Both the position numbers and the translations under genes were made by a program. This document shows positions 52,465 to 61,076 of a DNA stretch of 64,000 nt, piece by piece. The DNA is from CAYZXL01 sp964482435. Lineage in GTDB: Bacteria; Auribacterota; JABMQX01. Below the pieces are notes generated by a model. The model saw only the letters and a list, made by a program, of their open reading frames with translations, was not told the DNA's origin and ran no database searches. Positions within the stretch are counted from its first letter, which is position 1, and each line of letters starts with the position of its first letter. Location of the stretch: the NCBI GenBank assembly GCA_964482435.1, contig CAYZXL010000003.1, forward strand, positions 1-64,000, read 5' to 3'.

Positions 52465-53123
52465 ATGAGAAGGACAATTACGCTCGCGTGGTCTGCCTTC
52501 ATACTCTCTCTTTCGCAGGTGGGGTCGGGCGACTGCTCAATCGGATTCGCGAGCTGGGGCTGATGGACGACACCGTTATCGTCTTCAGCACCGACCACGG
52601 GACTCACCTCGGCGAGCAAGGCTGCGTCCAGAAAACGCCCGGTTTCCTCAACTCCCTCGTCGCGCGCATCCCGCTCATCATTCGCCATCCCGACACAAGC
52701 TCCTTCGCCGGAAAGCGGGTTGACGGACTAATCTCTGCGGCGGACTACGTGCCAACTTTCCTCAACCTCCTCGGAGTCAAAGGGCCGGTTGACCGCATGA
52801 CCGGCACGAGCTTCTGGCCCGTCGTGACCGGTGAAAAAGAAGGCATCAACGACGAAGTCTATGTCGGCTTCGGCTCCTTCGCGGCGGTCCGCACGCGGGA
52901 ATGGCACTACTTCGAGAACCTCAAGACAGTCGTCGCACCCGGTTCCACACCTGCGGAATACGACTTCCGAAAAGCGATGACCGACCCCGGCCGAGGACAA
53001 GGACCCGCACTCTACGACCTGAAGAACGATCGGGGTGAGACGAAAAACGTCCTCGAGGAGCATCCCGAAGTGGTCGCGGAAATGAGAAAGAAACTTGCCC
53101 GCCGGTTTGAATTGACCGGTTAA
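52465..53123 (+). pseudogene. Decayed sulfatase-family gene (C-terminal half and remnant signal peptide)
   Basis: From about 52524 the sequence encodes a copy of the second half of the 46969 gene (residue 317 onward: GRLLNRIRELGLMDD, FSTDHGTHLGEQG, to the C-terminus). The N-terminal catalytic half with the Thr and first metal Asp is missing. In a different frame, ATG 52465 with GAGGAGGG (52448-52455) encodes a good signal peptide, MRRTITLAWSAFILSLSQ. The two parts are out of frame, so an internal deletion of roughly 0.9-1 kb joined them. An open frame from 52395 reads only the second half. Confidence 0.75.
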
Positions 53124-53197
53124 TCAAGCTGGTTTCATGGCGAAGTGTAGAATGTCAAAAGACGAAAGCGATAGGAATCCTATTTTTGGAGACAAAC

Positions 53198-54541
53198 ATG
53201 AACCTTCCCTCAGCCTGTAGGCTCAATTCACCCGACTATTCGTTCGGACTGTCCCTTGGGATTGTGCTGGCTTTCCTGATGTGCGCCTGCTCGTGCGGCG
53301 CCGTGGAGCTGCCGAAATTCCGACGTATTATTCTCGACGACAATTTCCCCGCTGGCTACCAGGCCAAAGTCGCGGACATTGATGGGGATGGAAAGCCGGA
53401 TGTCGTAGCATTGGGAGAAACGCCCGCAGGACAGGTCGCCTGGTACAAGAACCCTACGTGGAAACGCTATCCCATCAGCGGCGACGGCACGAAAAACAAC
53501 ATTGACCTCGCTGTCTATGACATTGACGGGGATGGAGAACTCGAGATCGCAGTCGCCAGCGACTTCCAGCTCTCAGACAGCACTTCCGGCGGGACAATCA
53601 GTTGGCTGAAACGCGGGAAGTCCCTCGATGAGCCGTGGCAGGTCCATCGAATTGATGCCCAGCCGACAGCTCACCGCGTCCGCTGGGCTGACGTGGATGG
53701 CGACGGAAGGAAAGAGCTTGTCTGCGCGCCGATGCTCGGGCGCGGAGCAAAAGCCCCTCGATATGACCAGGCGCCCGCCCGGTTACTTCTCTACCGGGTT
53801 CCCTCAGCGAATCTCGAGGACGCCTGGCCAAGAGAAGTCATTGACGAGACTCTCCATGTGACCCACGGCCTCGAAGTCTCCGACCACGATGGCGACGGTC
53901 GAGACGAGCTTCTCACGGCGAGCTTCGAGGGCATCCACCTCTTCGACCTCGATGGCAAGGGCGAGACTGCCCGATGGCGAAAAAGCCACCTGTGTCCCGG
54001 CAACCAGGAACGCGATGACACGAAAGGCTCCAGCGAAGTCTCCATCGGACGATTACGCGGCGGCAATCTATTCATAGCGACCATCGAACCCTGGCACGGA
54101 AATGAGGTCGTGGTTTATTTCCCACCCGCCACAGCCGAAGCTTCGAAGAGTTCGCCCTCAAAGGATTCCAATCCCTTACCCGTGCCGTGGGAGCGCCATG
54201 TCCTCGACGACGCGCTCATACAGGGACACGCCTTGTCCTGCGCCGATTTCAACAACGACGGCTCGGACGAAATCATCGCTGGCTTCCGCGGGGGAAAGGG
54301 AGGAATCTATCTCTATTGTGCGCTTGACGAATCCGGCACCAGATGGCAAAAATCCGTCGTCGAGGAAAGCGGAATCGCTGCTCAGGGGTTTTCCGTTTTC
54401 GACATCAATCCAGGCGATCTCTCAGCCAGAGGTGACGGCTTCCCCGACTTCGTTGCCATCGGCGGCGCAACCCACAACGTCCACCTCTACCTCAACGTCA
54501 CCGGAGAGACAGGCAAGGCCCCGAAGCAAAACCGCCCGTAA
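53198..54541 (+). CDS. Exported FG-GAP/VCBS repeat protein
   Basis: A 447-residue protein with a signal peptide ending near the Cys-rich CACSCG, which might be a lipoprotein signal. Repeated calcium-binding loops (DIDGDGKPD, DIDGDGELE, DVDGDGRKE, DHDGDGRDE, DFNNDGSDE) indicate a beta-propeller of FG-GAP repeats. Such proteins often bind ligands or partners outside the cell; no enzyme domain is seen. ATG 53198 follows GGAG with 7-nt spacing; TTG 53186 is an alternative. Confidence 0.8.
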   Translation: MNLPSACRLNSPDYSFGLSLGIVLAFLMCACSCGAVELPKFRRIILDDNFPAGYQAKVADIDGDGKPDVVALGETPAGQVAWYKNPTWKRYPISGDGTKNNIDLAVYDIDGDGELEIAVASDFQLSDSTSGGTISWLKRGKSLDEPWQVHRIDAQPTAHRVRWADVDGDGRKELVCAPMLGRGAKAPRYDQAPARLLLYRVPSANLEDAWPREVIDETLHVTHGLEVSDHDGDGRDELLTASFEGIHLFDLDGKGETARWRKSHLCPGNQERDDTKGSSEVSIGRLRGGNLFIATIEPWHGNEVVVYFPPATAEASKSSPSKDSNPLPVPWERHVLDDALIQGHALSCADFNNDGSDEIIAGFRGGKGGIYLYCALDESGTRWQKSVVEESGIAAQGFSVFDINPGDLSARGDGFPDFVAIGGATHNVHLYLNVTGETGKAPKQNRP

Positions 54542-54709
54542 TATGGCCCGAACGTCGAACCCGTCAGGGGTGTCGCGCGTGCTTTCGCCGGGCATCAGCC
54601 CGCCGCGCTCCATCTTCCATCGCAGCTGGCCCTCTCTGCCGCTTCCGCGCTTTCGGCGGTGAATTCGCCCTTCCCGAGGGTCCGGGTCACATTTCCTCGA
54701 ACATCGCCG

Positions 54710-54738
54710 TTGACAGCCGGCTCCCTTTGTGCTAAATT
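54710..54738 (+). promoter_or_regulatory. Promoter of the tmRNA gene
   Basis: TTGACA (54710-54715), a 17-bp spacer, and TAAATT (54733-54738) preceded by TG in the extended -10 position. The predicted start near 54745 leaves a 5' precursor of about 53 nt before the mature tmRNA. Confidence 0.75.
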
Positions 54739-54797
54739 TCTATTGGTTAATAGCTTCCTGCCGTTCGTGGGTCAGCTCAGCGGAGCTTCCCACACTC

Positions 54798-55149
54798 GGG
54801 GGCGAAAAGGTTTCGACTCGGGTAAGGAAGCCAGGGCTGCATACGGAGGGTGCCAGGCGGCCTCCTAAAAAACCTGGTAATAAACACAAACGCAAACGAA
54901 GCGTTTGCTCTGGCTGCTTAAGCGCAGCCACGTCATCCGGGTTTTCTCCTGCGGGACCCGGAATGGCGCCGGTTAGCGGGATAGGTTTCCGCTCACGCTT
55001 CGGGGGCTGAGACCGAAATTGCACGAAGATAGCTTCTGCGGCATCCCGCCGGTTGGAGGCCGTAGAGGCGAAACTCAAACATCCGGCTAAGTGTGTAGAT
55101 GCTCTGGTGGAACTGCTCGAGGACGCGGGTTCGATTCCCGCCGCCTCCA
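54798..55149 (+). ncRNA. ssrA: tmRNA (one-piece)
   Basis: A 352-nt RNA that rescues stalled ribosomes. The 5' end GGGGGCGAAAAGGTTTCGAC and the 3' end GGTTCGATTCCCGCCGCCTC form the tRNA-like half; acceptor GGGGGCG pairs with CGCCTCC. The tag reading frame ends at TAA 54919-54921 and encodes NTNANEAFALAA; codons before it (GTA ATA) may be part of the tag or the resume region, which cannot be told here. Pseudoknot-rich sequence follows (54922 to about 55050). No CCA is encoded. It is not the circularly permuted type. Confidence 0.93.
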
Positions 55150-55226
55150 TTTTTCGCCTACCTGTTGGCTTCAAGCTGATTAAGTGGGCCCGAACAAGGC
55201 AGGATTACGACCGAATGACGGGGGGC

Positions 55227-55232
55227 TATAAT
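55227..55232 (+). promoter_or_regulatory. Perfect -10 box before the NHL gene
   Basis: TATAAT at 55227-55232 matches the consensus exactly. The -35 is poor (TTACGA with a 16-bp spacer). It lies about 145 nt before the NHL start codon. Confidence 0.4.
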
Positions 55233-55377
55233 TGTCTCATTGCCTTGAACCGTGGGGATATAACCGGCAAGGCGGTGGAAGTCCCTGGACAAGATGTTTT
55301 GTCCCACCTTGCCACACCGCCTGAGGCGTGGTATGAAATACAATGCAACGAGTTGACGGCGAAGGAGGCACCGAGTC

Positions 55378-57426
55378 ATGAAAGGGGAAGATCCTCCACC
55401 TTGTGCGGCGCCCGTGGCCGTGAGGCGTGTATTGCTTGCTGCTCTCTGCTTCGCATACGGCTGTCCCTGGGTAACTGGCGCTGGCGGGGGCGAGGCGTAC
55501 ACATTCCTGCATATGTGGCCTGAGATGCGGGAGGGATGGTATTTCGAGGCCCCACATGACGTGGAGCTGGACCCATCGGGAAACGTCTATGTTGTGGACG
55601 ATTCCCGGCACAACGTGAGCAAATTCGACGCCTCCGGGAATCTCCTGGCGAAGTGGGGTTGGTATGGCTATGGCGACGGTGAGTTCCGCCACCCTCACAG
55701 TATAGCGGTTGACTCAGACGGAGACGTGTACGTGACCGACAGCGATAACCACAGGGTCCAGAAGTTTGATTCTTCGGGAAACTTCTTGTTGAAATGGGGC
55801 ACGCACGGGTCCGCGGATGGACAACTGAGTTACCCCCAGGGCATAGCCGTGGATTCCTCAGGCATCGTCTTCGTCGGAGACCCGGGCAACGACAGGATTC
55901 AAACATTCGATCCTGAGGGCAACTTCCTTTCCAAGTTTTCATCGGGTGGCGCGATGCAGTGGGGCTTCTATGCGATAGGAATAGCGGTCGCGCCCACGGG
56001 CTCGGTCCTTGTGGCGGACTCGTGCAACCAGAGGGTTGAGAAGTTCGACCCCTCGGGAAACTCGATCGCAATATGGGGCACCTGCGGCGCGGGCGACGGG
56101 GAGTTCGCGTGTCCCTGCGGGATAACCGTGGACCTGGACGGGAACGTCTTCGTTTCGGACGGGGGAGAAACGGCGCCCAACGTGAGAATTCAGAAGTTTG
56201 ACTCTTCGGGCGCGTTCATCACCAAGTGGGGTTCCCTGGGCTGCGAGGAGGGGGAGTTCTTCGGGCCTGAGGGCCTGGCGGTGGATGGGTCAGGGCATGT
56301 CTGGGTCGCCGACTTCGGGAATCACAGGGTTCAGAGGTTTGACTCTTCCGGCAGTTTCCTTGGTAAGTGGGGTTCGTCGTTGCATGCCGACGGAGAGTTT
56401 TTTGGCCCCCAAGGCATAACCGTAAGCTCGTCGGGCGAGGTGTACGTTGCCGACCACGGCAACGGGAGGGTCCAGAAGTTCGACTCCTGGGGCAATTTCC
56501 TGCTGAAATGGGGCTCGCAGGGGGTCCAGGGCAGGCAGTTCGAGTACGTCTGGGACGTAGCGGTCACCCCGCTCGGAGACGTGTTGGTGATGGAGTGGGG
56601 CAGGAACAGAATCCAACGTTTTGATTCCTCCGGCAGCTTTCTTGGCTATTGGAACATGGCGGGCAAGGCCCTGGCCGTGGATTCCCGCGAAGATATCTTC
56701 GTCGTGGACGCGAGCGGGGACGTGATCGTCAAGCTCGATGGCTCCGGGAACCCGCTCGCCGCCTGGGGCTCGTACGGCAAAGGCGACGGGCAGTTCGACC
56801 ACGCTCGTGCCGTAGCGGTGGAGCCGTCAGGCGATGTCCTCGTCCTGGATAGCGGCAACTGCCGCATCCAGAGGTTTGACCCCTCCGGCAACTTTTTGAC
56901 AAAGTGGGGCTCGCAAGGCACCGGCGACGGGCAGTTCGCAAAGGACGAGGAGGACGGGGTCGGGCCCGGTGACGTAGCAGTGGACCTTCACGGAAGCGTT
57001 TTTGTGGCGGATACTTACGATCACAGGATACAGAAGTTCGATTCGTCGGGCAAGTTCGTCTGCAAATGGGGCTGTTACGGCCGAGCGCCGGGGCAGTTTA
57101 CTTACCCGCAGGGCATCGCCGTGGACCCACACGGATACATCTTCGTTGTTGATGGCTGCAGGGTCCAGAAGTTCCGACCCACCTTCGCCACAAGAGAGAT
57201 CACCGGCGTGCCCGATCAGCCCATTATCGAGTGGCACAGTACGAGTGGCGGAAACTACTTGGTCTGGGCCTCCGGCGATCTCCTCGATTGGGAATGCGTC
57301 ACAGGTCCGTTGCCCGGCTCCGACACCGGCGTGAATTCCTGGACTGACGAGGGCCGGCATGGCCTGGGCCCACCCTCCGAAGCTCTGCGCCGATTCTACC
57401 GCGTTGAGCTGCTGCCGCTCGAGTAA
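55378..57426 (+). CDS. Exported 12-blade NHL repeat protein
   Basis: A 682-residue protein. After a signal-like N-terminus (VLLAALCFAYGCPWVTG), twelve NHL repeats of about 47 residues follow (about 48-610), each of the form P-x-GIAVD-x2-G-x-VYVAD-x2-NHRVQKFDSSGNFL-x-KWG. Twelve blades suit two six-bladed propellers in one chain. The last about 70 residues form a distinct module (IIEWHSTSGGNYLVWASGDL to RRFYRVELLPLE), shared with two other exported proteins. NHL propellers bind proteins or ligands; no enzyme motif was found. It follows the tmRNA by 228 nt. Confidence 0.82.
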   Translation: MKGEDPPPCAAPVAVRRVLLAALCFAYGCPWVTGAGGGEAYTFLHMWPEMREGWYFEAPHDVELDPSGNVYVVDDSRHNVSKFDASGNLLAKWGWYGYGDGEFRHPHSIAVDSDGDVYVTDSDNHRVQKFDSSGNFLLKWGTHGSADGQLSYPQGIAVDSSGIVFVGDPGNDRIQTFDPEGNFLSKFSSGGAMQWGFYAIGIAVAPTGSVLVADSCNQRVEKFDPSGNSIAIWGTCGAGDGEFACPCGITVDLDGNVFVSDGGETAPNVRIQKFDSSGAFITKWGSLGCEEGEFFGPEGLAVDGSGHVWVADFGNHRVQRFDSSGSFLGKWGSSLHADGEFFGPQGITVSSSGEVYVADHGNGRVQKFDSWGNFLLKWGSQGVQGRQFEYVWDVAVTPLGDVLVMEWGRNRIQRFDSSGSFLGYWNMAGKALAVDSREDIFVVDASGDVIVKLDGSGNPLAAWGSYGKGDGQFDHARAVAVEPSGDVLVLDSGNCRIQRFDPSGNFLTKWGSQGTGDGQFAKDEEDGVGPGDVAVDLHGSVFVADTYDHRIQKFDSSGKFVCKWGCYGRAPGQFTYPQGIAVDPHGYIFVVDGCRVQKFRPTFATREITGVPDQPIIEWHSTSGGNYLVWASGDLLDWECVTGPLPGSDTGVNSWTDEGRHGLGPPSEALRRFYRVELLPLE

Positions 57427-57529
57427 CTGTTTTGCTTAGCCTGGCGCCTGGCGCTGTTAAGCTTTCAGCGAGATGGGAGGCACATCAGTCCCCCCTTGCT
57501 GCCAGGAACATCTCGTCGTCAAGGCCGAT

Positions 57530-59023
57530 TCAAGGAAGGACGACACGAAACGTTGATCCCTTGCCAAGTTCGCTTTCCACCTCGATCCGTCCGCCCATCG
57601 CCTCGGCGGCTTTGGCGGCGATAGCCAGGCCCAGGCCCGCGTGGGAGGTGTCAGTCTCGCCTTCTTGGCGCCCGCGATAGAAGCGATAGAACAGCTTTTC
57701 GATCTCCGACTTGGAGATGCCGGGGCCGGTGTCTGCAACCTCGATACACAACGCCCCCTGAGAGTCTTTCCTGCGTGCGGAGATGGAGACGGAATCTCCT
57801 GGGCGAGAGTACTCGATTGCGTTGGAGACAAGGTTGTTCAAGATAGGCGCCAGGAGGTCTGCTTCCAGCATCGCCTCCGAGACGGCGACGTTTGTGGCAA
57901 TGGAAATCCCTTTTCTGTTTGCCCCCTCTGCGTGGATGCGGACGATTTCATCAAGGAATTTCGCAATATCGAGGGGCCTTGGGTGGAGTTGCACTTTGCC
58001 CGCATCGAGGGCCGCAAGAAAAAGGAGCGAGTCCGTCAACCGCTTGAGGTTTGTTGCCACGGATAGGCACTCGGTCATCGTCTCCTTGTACTCTCGGGGC
58101 GACCTTTCTTTCCGGAGCGCGACCTCGAGGGCGGTGATAAGAGCCGCGAGGGGGGTTCGGATTTCGTGGGCGGCGTCGCTTGTGAAACGTTTCTCCCTCT
58201 GGAACGCCCTCTCCATCCGGGAAAGCATCTCGTTGGTCTTGGCGGCGAGGGGAATGATCTCTTCGGGCAAACCCGCGTCGGGCACGCGTGTGCCGAGGGT
58301 GTCCTCGTTGATCTCCTGCACTTTTGACGCGAGCCAGCCGATCGGGCGGAGCCCCAAGCGCGCCACCGTCCGGCTCCCTAAGGTGGCCAGGGTAAGTGTG
58401 AGCAAACCGCCGACCAGAAGGATGGTCCTGAGACGACCAAGGAGATGATGCACGGAGGTGGTCGAGCCTGTCACCTGCACGATGACCATCGCCTTCTTTG
58501 CGACGGCAGGATTGCTTCCTTCACGGTTTTCTTCCTTGCCGTGGTTTTCGTGCTCACCGTGTTGCTCGCCCGCTTCGATCCTCGGGAGGCACTTGAGGGT
58601 GAGGAGCCCTTTTTCCTCACCACCAATACGAATCTTTCGAAACGTCGCATCGCCAAGCCTTGCTTTCACGATCCAGCTTTTTGTGGGCTGCCAGACGTCA
58701 GTTCCGCTCTGGAGCGAACGGGAACGGGCGAGGGTCCTGCCAAGGGTATCGAGCACTCGGTAGTATTCGCACCCGGCGGCCGGATCGGACCGGGACAACA
58801 AGGAATCGGGGACCTCGATATCGAAGGAACCTTCTTTCTGATACTCGATGGTGGAGGCGAATGAGCGGGCCTGTGCGACAAGGCCGTCTCGAAATGAGCG
58901 CCAGATCGAACTGCTCGCGAGCAAGTAAACAGAGGCCAGAAGAAAAAGCACAAGGACGGCAAGAAGAACCAGGACGTACACGGCGAGCCTGGCGCGGATG
59001 GATCGGGGAATGAGTCGGATCAT
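57530..59023 (-). CDS. Sensor histidine kinase (HAMP, HisKA, HATPase)
   Basis: A 497-residue membrane kinase. Two hydrophobic helices (about 14-38 and 199-217) bracket an extracytoplasmic sensor of about 160 residues that includes a His/Glu-rich run (EQHGEHENHGKEENRE, H155, H158, H161). A HAMP linker, then the phospho-acceptor H286 in FTSDAAHEIRTPLAAL, an N box (NLVSNAIEYS), and G boxes DTGPGIS and GLGLAIA complete the kinase. The start ATG (59023) has GGGAGGG upstream; residues in an open frame before it are not supported. It overlaps the response regulator by 4 nt. Confidence 0.9.
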   Translation of the reverse strand: MIRLIPRSIRARLAVYVLVLLAVLVLFLLASVYLLASSSIWRSFRDGLVAQARSFASTIEYQKEGSFDIEVPDSLLSRSDPAAGCEYYRVLDTLGRTLARSRSLQSGTDVWQPTKSWIVKARLGDATFRKIRIGGEEKGLLTLKCLPRIEAGEQHGEHENHGKEENREGSNPAVAKKAMVIVQVTGSTTSVHHLLGRLRTILLVGGLLTLTLATLGSRTVARLGLRPIGWLASKVQEINEDTLGTRVPDAGLPEEIIPLAAKTNEMLSRMERAFQREKRFTSDAAHEIRTPLAALITALEVALRKERSPREYKETMTECLSVATNLKRLTDSLLFLAALDAGKVQLHPRPLDIAKFLDEIVRIHAEGANRKGISIATNVAVSEAMLEADLLAPILNNLVSNAIEYSRPGDSVSISARRKDSQGALCIEVADTGPGISKSEIEKLFYRFYRGRQEGETDTSHAGLGLAIAAKAAEAMGGRIEVESELGKGSTFRVVLP

Positions 59024-59727
59024 CGTTCCCTCCCAGAGCTGCGACGCTGCGGCGCAGGGACCTCCTGCAAAACGTACCCCTCCCCTCTGCGAGTATGAAT
59101 GAGAGGGCGACGGCTTCCACCGTCTATTTTTTTCCGGAGAAGGCAAACATAAACGTCTACAATGTTGCTGGTGGACTCATCCGCGAAATCGTAGAGATGG
59201 TCCCATATCATCGTTCTGGTGACAACCTCGCCAGCATGAAAAGCGAGGAACTCAAGCAGCGCATATTCACGGGCTGATAGCTGAATGACCCTCCCGCTCT
59301 TCCGGACGGTTCTGGAAGCCGTATTGATCTCCAGGTCTGCGATGCGGATGACAGGGTCTTTTCTCTGATAAGCGCGGCGGCAGAGGGAACGCACTCTGGC
59401 CAGGAGCTCCTCGAAGGCGAAGGGTTTCGCAAGGTAATCATCTGCGCCCAGGTTCAGGGCAAGCACTTTATCCTCCGTTGCCCCCCTTGCGGTGAGGCAG
59501 ATGACGTGAGAGGCAATACCGAGCTTTCTGATTTGCCGCAGGAGTTCCAGTCCGTCGAGCTTCGGCAACGTGAGGTCCAGCACGATGACATCGTACGGGT
59601 TCGACTGGGCGTACCACAATCCCTCCTCCCCGTCCGCCGCCACGTCAACGGCGAAACCCTCCTCCTGCAAACCCTGACGAAGGGATCGCGCCAGCGTCTG
59701 ATTATCTTCTATTATCAGAAGACGCAT
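59020..59727 (-). CDS. OmpR-family response regulator
   Basis: A 235-residue regulator with a receiver domain (acidic pair E7-D8, phospho-acceptor D51, T79, K101) and a C-terminal winged helix (LSAREYALLEFLAFHAGEVV and RRGEGYVL). ATG 59727 has GAGGAGGAG upstream. It is coupled to the kinase gene. It probably binds tandem half-sites about 11 bp apart, as other OmpR-family proteins do; a candidate site lies at 62525-62541. Confidence 0.93.
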   Translation of the reverse strand: MRLLIIEDNQTLARSLRQGLQEEGFAVDVAADGEEGLWYAQSNPYDVIVLDLTLPKLDGLELLRQIRKLGIASHVICLTARGATEDKVLALNLGADDYLAKPFAFEELLARVRSLCRRAYQRKDPVIRIADLEINTASRTVRKSGRVIQLSAREYALLEFLAFHAGEVVTRTMIWDHLYDFADESTSNIVDVYVCLLRKKIDGGSRRPLIHTRRGEGYVLQEVPAPQRRSSGRER

Positions 59728-59826
59728 CTCTCCTCCTCTACGAAGGGCCACCGCCAGTTGACAAACCATTCCCCTCGTCAGAAGCCCGCTTCCACCGCAA
59801 TCTCTCGGCCACGACCAAATCAAGTC

Positions 59827-59856
59827 ATTATAAGAGCCGGCGAGCCTCCTGAGCAA
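59827..59856 (-). promoter_or_regulatory. Promoter of the two-component operon
   Basis: On the minus strand a perfect TATAAT (59832-59827) is preceded at 18 bp by TTGCTC (59856-59851). The predicted start is near 59820, giving a leader of about 93 nt. Confidence 0.6.
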
Positions 59857-59929
59857 CCGTTCCCCTGCCAGAAGACCTATCGCGTAAAGGAGGAAGGCTC
59901 AGAGCCGTTCGCCGCCCGCAGAAAGGGCC

Positions 59930-60694
59930 TTAGGACCCTTGCTGGCGTTCAGAAGGGAGCTCTCGCCGCGATGTAAGGACGTGGGTCTTCTTCTTCAGAA
60001 ACACGAAGACAACAAAGATGAGCAGGCCAAGGAGGAAGATGGTGATCCAGACCGGGTCTATGACGAGAAGGCCCCTGACGACATAGTCGCCCACGATCTC
60101 CAAGAATGTGAAGGTCGCAACGATACCGAAGAACCCGGAGTACTCTCTTCTCAGCACCATTTTCCAGTCGAAGCGGCGGTCGGGCGGCTTATAGCTTCTG
60201 AAAGATGGAACGATCAAAGGCGTCCGGGACGCCCACTCCGCGAACTTGCTCCCGAACTTCTCCAGAAGGAAGGATTCTTCCGCGGAAATGATGCGCTCAT
60301 AGTAGAGCGCGAAGCCGAGGACCACCACCAGGGAAAGCCAAAAGTCCCTCACAAACAGGGAGCCCCCCATGACGATCACAAAGTTGCCGAGATAGAGTGG
60401 ATGCCTCACGAGCGAATAGGCCCCCATCGTGTTTAGACTGTCTGCCTGCTGCCGCTTGGTGTTTCTTCCCGACGTTCCGGGGGGCACAAATCCAACGGTC
60501 ACAGCGCGAATCGCCAGGCCCAAGAACGCAACGCCGAGTGAGAACAGATCACAAAGCGTGTCGTAGAAATGGGAACCATAAGGATAGCGGAAACCCCTCA
60601 TCGCCAGGAGAACCAGAGGGAAACCGAAGAGAGGAAGGTAGCTCCTCCACCGGAAGAGGAAGGCCCCTTGCGTCGTCATTTCCTCCCGAATCAT
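59930..60694 (-). CDS. Isoprenylcysteine methyltransferase-like membrane protein
   Basis: A 254-residue protein with five or six hydrophobic helices. YSLVRHPLYLGNF and the later E-rich segment AEESFLLEKFGSKFAEW are the ICMT/PEMT-type SAM-binding pattern. Bacterial members methylate lipids or small molecules, or have unknown roles; no substrate is evident. The start is ATG 60694; ATG 60679 is an alternative. It lies just upstream of the two-component operon on the same strand, about 200 nt apart, with a separate promoter between. Confidence 0.8.
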   Translation of the reverse strand: MIREEMTTQGAFLFRWRSYLPLFGFPLVLLAMRGFRYPYGSHFYDTLCDLFSLGVAFLGLAIRAVTVGFVPPGTSGRNTKRQQADSLNTMGAYSLVRHPLYLGNFVIVMGGSLFVRDFWLSLVVVLGFALYYERIISAEESFLLEKFGSKFAEWASRTPLIVPSFRSYKPPDRRFDWKMVLRREYSGFFGIVATFTFLEIVGDYVVRGLLVIDPVWITIFLLGLLIFVVFVFLKKKTHVLTSRRELPSERQQGS

Positions 60695-61076
60695 TGCTCA
60701 ACCTTTCGCCGGAAGCCCCTGCCGTCGGCGGACACCTTAAGCCTGCCGGGTCCGCAGCGTTCGATCGATGGTCCAAATAGACTCCACCGGCCTGGCCTGG
60801 CGCCTCACCCGCGCAATCCGGGAGCTCCGGACCCTCCGGGACCTTCGTTTCCCGCCAGCCCTGGATGCAATTCATCAACTGCGAGTCATTGCGAAAGTGG
60901 TTTCACCCTTGTCGCGCTCTCTATCGTCCGAGCGACCCAGCTCAGTTGCCGGGCACGCTGGAGGGGCGTCATACCTCGGAAAGCCACGACGGCGGCATAC
61001 ATAGTTGCAGCCGATTGTCAGGCGATTGCATCCTCGCTTGACAAGACACCTCTCCAACACCAGAGAGCGGGGAACT
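60695..61076. other. Intergenic stretch
   Basis: About 380 nt between two minus-strand genes. I see no gene, RNA, or strong terminator. Short open frames on both strands are proline- and arginine-rich. Confidence 0.45.

Noticed and set aside
53174..53187. Small hairpin ATAGG-AAT-CCTAT followed by T5 as a terminator
   Set aside because: The stem has only five AT-rich pairs and lies at the ribosome binding site of the FG-GAP gene; too weak to call.
55053..55523. Frame starting inside the tmRNA
   Set aside because: It would translate the tRNA-like domain; the NHL start at 55378 is better supported.
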